Position numbers and translations under genes: made by a program. DNA of 11,287 bases from an uncultured Bacillota bacterium (GTDB lineage: Bacteria; Bacillota; Clostridia; Peptostreptococcales; Anaerovoracaceae), in NCBI GenBank assembly GCA_949287115.1, contig CASEFF010000246.1, positions 1-11,287 on the forward strand. The letters are read 5' to 3'. This document shows positions 1 through 5,817 of the stretch, piece after piece (position 1 is the stretch's first letter; each line of letters begins with the position of its first letter). The notes beneath the pieces are model-generated. The model was not told where the DNA came from, made no database searches, and saw only the letters and a program-made list of their open reading frames with translations.

Positions 1-32
1 AACCGGCAATTATCTTATTTTATATCTATCTG

Positions 33-41
33 AAGGAGGTG
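33..41 (+). promoter_or_regulatory. Ribosome binding site that fixes a TTG start
   Basis: AAGGAGGTG lies 8 bases before the TTG at 50. It is a near-full match to the anti-Shine-Dalgarno sequence, and no in-frame ATG or GTG lies between it and the gene. It is the reason for choosing the rare TTG start of the antiporter gene. Confidence 0.85.
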
Positions 42-49
42 AAGTACAA

Positions 50-1549
50 TTGACAGAAAAACTGCAAAATGAAGTGAAGAGCTTCAACCCGATCCGCACG
101 TTGATAATCATAGCTCTGGTTATTGCGGCTTCTTATGCTTTGGCGCTGACTGTGATACCTGTGGACAAGCTGGAAGCTGAAGGCGGCAATCTGGGGATCT
201 GGTCATGTATACCTGCATTTTTCCTTGTCGTGTACATTTTCGCAACAAAGCGCGTGCTGGAAGGACTCATACTGGGCTCCATTGTCGGCCTGATATTTGC
301 GGCTCCCGGCGCGAACGTGATCGGCTCCCTCAGCTCTGTCGCAACGGATGTTATGATGGATGAGGATACCGGATGGCTGATACTGGTCTGCGGACTCATG
401 GGCTCCATAATAAAGCTCATCGAGGTAACAGGCGGAGCTCAGGCGTTTGGCGAGTGGGCAGCCAAAAAGGCAAAATCGAGAGAAGCGACACTGATGTGGA
501 CTTACATCCTCGGATGTATCATCTTCATCGATGACTACCTCAACTCGATGACCATAGGCTCCTGCATGAAGAAACTGACTGACAAGCGAAGGGTATCGCG
601 TGAAATGCTCAGTTATGTAACTTCTTCGACGGCAGCTCCGCTGTGCGCCCTGATCCCGATCTCGACATGGGCAATATTCGCAGGACGTATCATGGTAGAT
701 AACGGCGTCGGAGTCGAAGGAAAAGAGATCCAGTCGTTCATCATCACCATACCGTACAGCTTCTACGCATGGGCGGCGGCACTGCTCGTTCCGCTGGTAA
801 TATGGCACATCGTTCCTGTATTCGGACCGATGAAGAAGGCTGAAGAAAGAGCGATGTCGGGCGGACCTCTGGCTCCTCCGGGATCCGAAAAGATCGACCT
901 GAATGCCGGCGAAGTCGAGATAAAGGGAAAGCCTAAGCTTTACAACCTTATAATCCCTGTTGTGGGCATGGTATTCTTTACGATCATTTTCGATCTCGAT
1001 ATGCAGCACGGAGTTATCGCCACCATGGCACTCTGTTTCGTTCTCTTCGTAGGACAGAAGCTGCTGTCCGCAGAAGAGTTCTGGGACTACAGCGTCGACG
1101 GTATCAAGAACATGATCCTTCCGCTGGCGCTCATGGTACTGGCATATATCTTCGCAGCCGTAAACGATCAGATAGGATTTACACGCTACATAATCGATGT
1201 GGCTGTTGAACACGCATCGCCGCAGCTGCTGCCTGTACTGATATTCCTGCTCCTTGCGGTAACGGAATTCATCACGGGAACCAACTGGGGAATGTATATC
1301 ATAGCGCTGCCGATAGTTATTCCTATCTGCATGGGAACAGGCATACCTGTTGCTCTCGGATGCGGAGCCGTAATATCGGCCGGAGTACTGGGAAGCCACT
1401 GCTGCTTCTATTCCGACTGTACAGTAATAACTTCTTCCGCTACGGGCTGCGATAACTTCGCACACGCCTGGACTCAGATGCCTCTCGGTATGCTCGCAGG
1501 AGCAGTAGCCGCGATCGGATATCTGATCATGGGATTCGTTATGGTATAG
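50..1549 (+). CDS. NhaC-type Na+/H+ antiporter family membrane protein
   Basis: A predicted integral membrane protein of 499 residues that probably exchanges Na+ (or an organic substrate) for protons across the cytoplasmic membrane. Hydrophobic segments run almost end to end, with one longer polar loop near residues 260-300. Family signatures are clear: the FIDDYLNSMTIGS stretch with the acidic pair Asp161-Asp162, followed by SREMLSYVTSSTAAP and PISTWAIFAG; then FITGTNWGMY; and near the C terminus SDCTVITSSATGCDN with Asp456, the counterpart of the SDTT motif in this family. Length is normal for the family. The start is a TTG supported by the site at 33-41. It is a single-gene unit here, since a terminator follows about 90 bases after the stop; what lies upstream is outside the window. 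NhaC-like sequences also include amino-acid and dicarboxylate exchangers, so the substrate is not settled. Confidence 0.85.
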   Translation: MTEKLQNEVKSFNPIRTLIIIALVIAASYALALTVIPVDKLEAEGGNLGIWSCIPAFFLVVYIFATKRVLEGLILGSIVGLIFAAPGANVIGSLSSVATDVMMDEDTGWLILVCGLMGSIIKLIEVTGGAQAFGEWAAKKAKSREATLMWTYILGCIIFIDDYLNSMTIGSCMKKLTDKRRVSREMLSYVTSSTAAPLCALIPISTWAIFAGRIMVDNGVGVEGKEIQSFIITIPYSFYAWAAALLVPLVIWHIVPVFGPMKKAEERAMSGGPLAPPGSEKIDLNAGEVEIKGKPKLYNLIIPVVGMVFFTIIFDLDMQHGVIATMALCFVLFVGQKLLSAEEFWDYSVDGIKNMILPLALMVLAYIFAAVNDQIGFTRYIIDVAVEHASPQLLPVLIFLLLAVTEFITGTNWGMYIIALPIVIPICMGTGIPVALGCGAVISAGVLGSHCCFYSDCTVITSSATGCDNFAHAWTQMPLGMLAGAVAAIGYLIMGFVMV

Positions 1550-1639
1550 GACGGAAAAAACGACACAATGTTAAAAGTGATGAAGGACACGTATGGTAAA
1601 AACCTATGATGAAAATGTGTTCTTCGTTGAAAACACGGG

Positions 1640-1669
1640 GACCCCGAAATATCGGGGTTCTCTTTTTTT
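1640..1669 (+). terminator. Intrinsic terminator after the antiporter gene
   Basis: ACCCCGA (1641-1647) pairs with TCGGGGT (1652-1658) around a 4-base AATA loop. The stem is followed by TCTCTTTTTTT, a classical rho-independent terminator. It separates the antiporter from the sigI operon. The rest of the 284-base gap from 1550 to 1833 holds the promoter candidate at 1777-1806, and I see no gene in it. Confidence 0.9.
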
Positions 1670-1776
1670 ACGAAAAATTAACATAACGTTAACTCTGTGC
1701 AGATGAAAGGGCGGAGAGACCGATGGTAATATAGAATCCATAAATTGTAGTGATATTCGAAAAAATATCGGCGTAT

Positions 1777-1806
1777 CGACCCCTGTTTTTCGGAAGTCGG
1801 TGCGAA
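1777..1806 (+). promoter_or_regulatory. Candidate SigI-type promoter of the sigI-rsgI operon
   Basis: CGACCCC (1777-1783) and CGAA (1803-1806) are separated by 19 bases and lie just before the sigI start at 1834. SigI factors of Bacillus and Clostridium are known to use a C-rich -35 element and a CGAA/CGWA -10 element, and to drive their own genes. The same 7-mer and spacing recur at 3510-3539. No convincing housekeeping promoter was found in this gap. The exact transcription start is inferred, about 7-10 bases after 1806. Confidence 0.65.
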
Positions 1807-1833
1807 TACTGTAATTAGTATGGAGGAATTACT

Positions 1834-2571
1834 GTGACAAGGGACGTTGATATCCTTCAGCGGGTGATGGAGGCAAGAAAAGATATCGAAGCTGCCGACA
1901 GACTGATAATAGACTACATGCCTTTCATAAAGAGCGAGAAGGCGAAGGCGACGGGGCGGATATCGGGAGAAGACGGAGACGACGAACTCAGCATAGCCAT
2001 GATGGCTTTCCATGAGGCGATAGAAAGCTATGACAGCGGTAAAGGAGCTTTTCTCACGTTTGCGGCTCTGGTAATAAAGAGGCGGATAATAGATTATGGG
2101 AGGAAGGAAAAGAAATTTTCCGGACATATATCCCTGTCGTCGCCCGTGAATGATGATGAAAGCGTTTCCCTCGAGGATACGATCGAAAGCGGAGATGACG
2201 CCTACGGAGATATGCACGATCGTGAAGCCCTGAAGCATGAGATCGCCGAACTGACGGCCCAGCTGTCGGATTTCGGGATAACGCTCACGGATGTTGCGGA
2301 AAACTGTCCCAGACAGGAGAGGACATTGAAGGCGTGCAGGGAAGTTCTGTTCTTTGCCATGGAAACGCCCGGCCTTATAGGAAAACTCAAAGAAACCGGA
2401 AAACTTCCGGTATCGGAAATACACAGGGGATGCGGCGTGGAAAAGAAGACTCTGGAACGACACAGGAAGTACATAGTGACCCTGCTGCTGATATATTCCA
2501 ACGGATATGACAGTATAAGGGATCATCTTAAACAGATATTCACGACAAGGGAAGGAGGTGCCAGAGCATGA
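1834..2571 (+). CDS. sigI: RNA polymerase sigma factor, SigI family
   Basis: Alternative sigma factor of 245 residues that directs RNA polymerase to its own promoter class. SigI proteins respond to heat in Bacillus and to outside polysaccharides in Clostridium thermocellum. The sigma region 2 core is at about residues 20-92 and includes the SigI hallmark DDELSIAMMAFHEAIESYD (49-67), then KGAFLTFAALVIKRRIIDY (70-88). The C-terminal SigI-specific helix-turn-helix is near 187-220, with GVEKKTLERHRKYI as the recognition part. Length is typical. The start is a GTG at 1834 with GGAGG at 1822-1826. The stop overlaps the next gene as ATGA, which indicates translational coupling with its anti-sigma factor. 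The promoter candidate at 1777-1806 suggests autoregulation. Confidence in the family is high; the regulon is inferred. Confidence 0.92.
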   Translation: MTRDVDILQRVMEARKDIEAADRLIIDYMPFIKSEKAKATGRISGEDGDDELSIAMMAFHEAIESYDSGKGAFLTFAALVIKRRIIDYGRKEKKFSGHISLSSPVNDDESVSLEDTIESGDDAYGDMHDREALKHEIAELTAQLSDFGITLTDVAENCPRQERTLKACREVLFFAMETPGLIGKLKETGKLPVSEIHRGCGVEKKTLERHRKYIVTLLLIYSNGYDSIRDHLKQIFTTREGGARA

Positions 2572-3470
2572 GATACCTGGTAATGGAAACTCATCAGGGA
2601 TATTGCGTAGTGCTCGATGAGACGGGCGCCTTCCACCGGGTCGCAAACTTCGGATACGAAGTCGGCGACAGCGTTGAAAATGTGATATTCATGAAGGAAA
2701 GAGAAGCGGAGCCGGATGAGAAAAGAAACCGTGCGGGAAAACGGATCAGGAGGATCACGGCCGCGGCAGCAATGGTAGCCTGTATGGCGCTTGTGCTCAC
2801 TCCGATCATAAATGTCATGCAGCAGGAGCAAGCCAGCATACACCTCAGTATAAATCCCGAACTGACGATAGAGGTAAACGAGGATGATGAGGTCACCGAT
2901 ATGGAGGCCGGCAACAGGGACGGACAGAAGCTCATAGACGGATGCACGTACCATGACAAACATATAGATGCAGTGATGGATGACCTGATAGGACAGGCCA
3001 TAGAAATGGGATTCCTCAAAGAAGGGGAAGCGATAGACCTTGATATCGAGACCGATGACGGAGAATGGGGCAGAGAGCTGGGAACGGAGCTGGCGGATCA
3101 GATAGAGGACGACCATGACGGAAGATATACGGTGACGATATCGGTCAACGGGGCCGAATACATAAGCCGCCATGTCATCGTATATGAACGGGAAACGACA
3201 ACTGAGCTTACGGAGAGTACGGGAGGCGGATCGTACACACCTTCCGGCGGATCCGGAGGCGTCACATACGATCGCATCTACAGCGACTCCGGGTACGGCG
3301 ATTCGGGATACGGAGGCGGAGCAGTCAGTACGCAGCCGGCAACGAAAGCTCCCGCATACAGCGGAGGCGATTCGGGGTATGACAGCGGTGATTCGGGGTA
3401 TGACAGCGGCGATTCCGGTTATGGCGGAAGCGACTCGGGATACGGCGATCAGGACCGGGATGATGACTGA
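2568..3470 (+). CDS. rsgI: Anti-sigma factor, RsgI family, with Ser-Gly-Tyr-Asp repeat tail
   Basis: Single-pass membrane anti-sigma factor of 300 residues that should hold SigI at the membrane until a signal triggers its release. Residues 1-50 form the RsgI N-terminal sigma-binding domain (start MRYLVMETHQGYCVVLDE). A basic stretch at 52-62 and a hydrophobic segment at about 63-83 give one crossing with the N terminus inside. Outside, about residues 89-190 are the RsgI middle domain, with SINPE at 94-98. Asn96-Pro97 matches the conserved Asn-Pro bond reported to self-cleave in clostridial RsgI. The tail from about residue 205 is low complexity, ending in tandem GDSGYDS units. No carbohydrate-binding module or glycosidase domain is present, unlike C. 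thermocellum RsgI proteins, so the signal is unknown. The ATG overlaps the sigI stop and has AAGGAGGTG 7 bases before it. Confidence 0.9.
   Translation: MRYLVMETHQGYCVVLDETGAFHRVANFGYEVGDSVENVIFMKEREAEPDEKRNRAGKRIRRITAAAAMVACMALVLTPIINVMQQEQASIHLSINPELTIEVNEDDEVTDMEAGNRDGQKLIDGCTYHDKHIDAVMDDLIGQAIEMGFLKEGEAIDLDIETDDGEWGRELGTELADQIEDDHDGRYTVTISVNGAEYISRHVIVYERETTTELTESTGGGSYTPSGGSGGVTYDRIYSDSGYGDSGYGGGAVSTQPATKAPAYSGGDSGYDSGDSGYDSGDSGYGGSDSGYGDQDRDDD
3366..3449 (+). repeat. 21-bp coding tandem repeat in the rsgI tail
   Basis: Four 21-base units encode GDSGYDS, GDSGYDS, GDSGYGG and SDSGYGD. The first two units differ only at third codon positions, and the last two are more diverged. The repeat is in frame, so changes in copy number would alter tail length without breaking the gene. 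A related array lies in the lipoprotein gene downstream. Confidence 0.9.
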
Positions 3471-3509
3471 TGACGGGAGTTGATTAAAAAAATCAAAAAA
3501 ATATGTGAA

Positions 3510-3539
3510 CGACCCCGTTTTTATAAAATGAGCGACGTA
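3510..3539 (+). promoter_or_regulatory. Candidate SigI-type promoter of the lipoprotein-VTC-DUF4956-CotH operon
   Basis: CGACCCC (3510-3516) followed after 19 bases by CGTA (3536-3539). This repeats the element before sigI in sequence and spacing, and both copies have GTTTTT right after the C-run. It sits in the 127-base gap between rsgI and the lipoprotein gene, which gives a leader of about 50 bases. The gap is A-rich upstream of the -35 element. Because no terminator follows rsgI, read-through from the sigI promoter is also possible. Confidence 0.6.
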
Positions 3540-3597
3540 ATCTATAGCATAAACAGAAAGCAGATAACTCTGAAAATAAAGAAAAGGAGAAGAAAGC

Positions 3598-4398
3598 ATG
3601 AAAAAGAAAAATATGATCAAGATACTGGTAGCGGCCATGATCCTGGTTCTGTCGATGGGGACCTTTGCAGGCTGCGGAACGGAGGCATCGGCGGCGGAAG
3701 CCGGAACACTGGTGATAAAGGTGAATCCTGAAATAGCGGTAGATTATGACGATGACGGCAAGGTGGTAGCGGTAAGAGGCATCAATGAAGACGGTAAGGC
3801 GTTGATAGAGGACTACAAGGATTTTGAAGGCAAATCATCGAGAACGGTCGTGACGGAGATAGTGAAGATGATCAATGAAGCCGGATACTTCGAGACGGAA
3901 GTCGAAGGTGAAGGACGAAAGATAGTCATAGAGATAGAAGACGGTTCGAGCATGCCGGGAGATAAGTTCCTTACGAACATAGTGACAGACGTAAAGGATT
4001 ATATGGGCGATAAGCCTTTCGTAGGCAACATAGAGGTGGACGGTGAGAGCAATTACGGCGTGAGCGATTATGCGGTATCACCATACGGTGACAGCAGCTA
4101 TAAAGCAACGAAGCCGGCATCGACGACTCAGTCGGGCGGATCCGGAGGCAGCACAGGTAACGGATATACCGACTACGGCAACACCAATTACGGAAATACG
4201 AACTACGGCAACACCAATTACAGCAACACAAACTATGGTAATTCCGGATATTCCGGAGGAAGCCAGGCACCTGCCCCTACATCGGCACCTGCTAATTCGG
4301 GTAACAGCGATTACGGCAACAGCGGATATGATGACGGCAACTCGGGATATGACAGCGGCGATTCCGGTTACGACGGTGACAGCGGATATGATGACTGA
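3598..4398 (+). CDS. Lipoprotein with RsgI-like outer domain and Asn/Gly/Tyr repeat tail
   Basis: Predicted surface lipoprotein of 266 residues. The N terminus MKKKNMIKILVAAMILVL is a signal peptide ending in FAGC with Cys26 as the lipid-attachment site (Phe at -3 is slightly off consensus). Residues 36-150 resemble the RsgI middle domain next door: TLVIKVNPEIAVDYDDDGKV aligns with HLSINPELTIEVNEDDEV of RsgI, and INEDGKALIE with NRDGQKLID. The Asn43-Pro44 pair is kept, but the residue two before Asn is Lys instead of Ser. There is no sigma-binding domain and no transmembrane helix. From about residue 145 the tail is low complexity, with five GNTNY-type units and then SGYD units like those of RsgI. 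Start ATG has AAGGAG at 3584-3589. It is the first gene of the four-gene group. The function is not known; by descent it looks like a detached sensor domain. Confidence 0.85.
   Translation: MKKKNMIKILVAAMILVLSMGTFAGCGTEASAAEAGTLVIKVNPEIAVDYDDDGKVVAVRGINEDGKALIEDYKDFEGKSSRTVVTEIVKMINEAGYFETEVEGEGRKIVIEIEDGSSMPGDKFLTNIVTDVKDYMGDKPFVGNIEVDGESNYGVSDYAVSPYGDSSYKATKPASTTQSGGSGGSTGNGYTDYGNTNYGNTNYGNTNYSNTNYGNSGYSGGSQAPAPTSAPANSGNSDYGNSGYDDGNSGYDSGDSGYDGDSGYDD
4177..4251 (+). repeat. 15-bp coding tandem repeat in the lipoprotein tail
   Basis: Five in-frame 15-base units encode GNTNY, GNTNY, GNTNY, SNTNY and GNSGY. Units 1 and 3 are identical at the base level, while the others differ mainly at wobble positions. 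A second, irregular stretch of NSGYD and DSGYD units follows at about 4306-4392 and resembles the rsgI tail. Confidence 0.88.
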
Positions 4399-5122
4399 TG
4401 CCGAAGGCAGAAGACCTGTGCAGGCCAGGGTGACGGAAAAGGATTGGAAAAGGTTCAGGCACGAGCTTAAATTCGCTCTTACGGGAAATGAAGACGTCAT
4501 ACTGTCATCCAGACTGAGGATGCTTTTCAGGCACGATGTACATGCTGACTCACACGGTTCATATCGTGTGAGCAGTTTGTATTTTGACACACCATATGAC
4601 AGAGCCATGCAGGAAAAGATGGCAGGAGTGCTGAGAAGAGAAAAATTCAGGATAAGATATTATAACGATGACCTGTCATTTATCAGGCTGGAAAAAAAGT
4701 ACAAGGTCGGGAATATGTGCGCCAAGCACAGCGCAAGGCTGACTTACGAGCAGGTCATGATGATACTTGATGGCAGGACGGATTTCATGAGGGAAAGCGA
4801 TGATCCCCTGCTCATCGAATTTTACAGCAAGATAACGGGACAGCTCCTGAAGCCTGCCACAATGGTGACATACATGAGAGAGGCATTCCTGTACGAGCCG
4901 GGCAACGTAAGGATAACCATAGACAGGGACATACGTTCGGGCCCGGGATATATCGAGTTTCCGGCGAACCTGAGGAAACTGACGGACGTTTCGGACGAAA
5001 AGGGCGTACTGGAGGTCAAGTATGACGATTTCCTGCCTGATATAGCGAGGATGGCGGTGCAGACGCAGGGACTCAGATGGCAGGCGTATTCCAAATATGC
5101 GGTGTCCAGAAGGTACGATTGA
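4391..5122 (+). CDS. VTC-domain polyphosphate polymerase
   Basis: Predicted polyphosphate polymerase of 243 residues with the VTC fold, the triphosphate-tunnel enzyme type that in yeast Vtc4 polymerises the gamma-phosphate of ATP. Tunnel-type charged motifs are visible in order: RHELKF (23-28), SLYFDTP (62-68), KFRIRYY (85-91), RLEKKYK (99-105), REAF (163-166), RITID (174-178), LEVKY (207-211) and the C-terminal SKY (234-236). It appears cytoplasmic, with no signal peptide or membrane helix. The chosen ATG overlaps the lipoprotein stop by 8 bases. ATG 4388 and GTG 4430 are alternatives, since no strong Shine-Dalgarno site decides between them and family N termini usually begin close to the RHELK motif. 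Bacterial VTC genes commonly sit beside DUF4956 and CotH genes, as here. Activity is inferred from family and motifs. Confidence 0.87.
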   Translation: MTDAEGRRPVQARVTEKDWKRFRHELKFALTGNEDVILSSRLRMLFRHDVHADSHGSYRVSSLYFDTPYDRAMQEKMAGVLRREKFRIRYYNDDLSFIRLEKKYKVGNMCAKHSARLTYEQVMMILDGRTDFMRESDDPLLIEFYSKITGQLLKPATMVTYMREAFLYEPGNVRITIDRDIRSGPGYIEFPANLRKLTDVSDEKGVLEVKYDDFLPDIARMAVQTQGLRWQAYSKYAVSRRYD

Positions 5123-5129
5123 TGACGGT

Positions 5130-5136
5130 GGAGGTG
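5130..5136 (+). promoter_or_regulatory. Ribosome binding site that fixes the TTG start of the DUF4956 gene
   Basis: GGAGGTG ends 5 bases before the TTG at 5142. It lies after the VTC stop, so it argues for this start over any upstream in-frame ATG, which would fall inside the VTC gene. Confidence 0.8.
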
Positions 5137-5141
5137 ACGAG

Positions 5142-5813
5142 TTGACTTTTCAGGACATATTCACATCGAATTTTATAGACAGCGTCAATGCGGTCAGTGT
5201 GACCGATATGGTGCTGGCAATGGTGCTGGCATTTGCTGCCGGACTTTTCATATTCTTCATATACAAAAAGACGTTTTCCGGAGTTATGTATTCTGCCGGC
5301 TTCGGCATATCCCTAATAGCCATGACCATGATAACGGCGCTGGTGATAATGGCCATAAGCAGCAATGTGGTACTGTCGCTGGGAATGGTGGGAGCGTTAT
5401 CGATAGTCAGATTCAGGACGGCGGTCAAGGATCCGATGGATATAGTGTTCCTGTTCTGGAGCATAGCGGCAGGAATAGTGCTGGCGGCAGGGATGCTGAT
5501 ACTGGCGGTGTTCGGAACTATCCTCATAGGGATCGTGCTGCTTATATTTTCGGAAAAGAAGACATTCGACAGACCGTATATCCTGATGATACGCTGTGAG
5601 AACAAAGCCAGCGAGGAGATAACTTTAGATATGGTAAAGGAAAAGGCGGAAAAAGTCTCGCTGAAGAGCAAGACCGTGACGGCGGAGTCCATCGAGCTCA
5701 ATTATGAAGTTCGTTTGAAGGACGGCAACACGGATTTCGTCAACGATCTGGCGCGTACCGAAGGAGTGATAAGTACCGTAATGGTGTCCTATAACGGCGA
5801 TTACATGGGGTGA
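5142..5813 (+). CDS. DUF4956 family membrane protein
   Basis: Membrane protein of 223 residues of the DUF4956 family, whose biochemical role is not established. About four or five hydrophobic segments are visible: near 20-41, 50-72, 74-90, and a long pair covering 99-136. The family signature GALSIVRFRTAVKDP is at 84-98, between membrane segments. Residues 137-223 form a soluble C-terminal domain with alternating strand and helix character. The TTG start follows a strong ribosome site, 19 bases after the VTC stop. DUF4956 genes recur beside VTC-type polymerases in Firmicutes, so a working guess is a membrane partner of the polymerase, for example anchoring it or passing polyphosphate across the membrane, as the membrane subunits of the yeast VTC complex do. 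That role is inference only. Confidence 0.85.
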   Translation: MTFQDIFTSNFIDSVNAVSVTDMVLAMVLAFAAGLFIFFIYKKTFSGVMYSAGFGISLIAMTMITALVIMAISSNVVLSLGMVGALSIVRFRTAVKDPMDIVFLFWSIAAGIVLAAGMLILAVFGTILIGIVLLIFSEKKTFDRPYILMIRCENKASEEITLDMVKEKAEKVSLKSKTVTAESIELNYEVRLKDGNTDFVNDLARTEGVISTVMVSYNGDYMG

Positions 5814-5817
5814 TGCG

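Noticed and set aside
203..1465. Long open frame on the minus strand opposite the antiporter
   Set aside because: Antisense shadow of a strongly supported gene. The translation lacks domain or membrane character, and the plus-strand motifs are unmistakable.
1752..1769. Inverted repeat GATATT/AATATC before the sigI promoter as an operator
   Set aside because: Only six AT-rich pairs and no second copy before the other operon. Chance is likely in this AT-rich gap.
3480..3496. Hairpin TTGATT/AATCAA after rsgI as a terminator
   Set aside because: The stem is weak and AT-only apart from one pair, and is followed by A residues, not T. It gives no reason to split transcription from the sigI promoter.
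2523..3638. Long minus-strand open frame opposite sigI-rsgI
   Set aside because: It spans the rsgI gene and the promoter gap, is hydrophobic only because of complementary codons, and has no ribosome site or recognisable family.
4070..4390. Open in-frame extension upstream of the VTC start, running through the lipoprotein repeats
   Set aside because: It is the shifted frame of the lipoprotein tail. Its Thr/Ile/Ala pattern mirrors the 15-bp repeat, and it has no VTC similarity or ribosome site.
4177..4395. CRISPR-like or regulatory repeat array
   Set aside because: Units are 15 bases, contiguous, without spacers, in frame and varying at wobble positions, so they are protein repeats.
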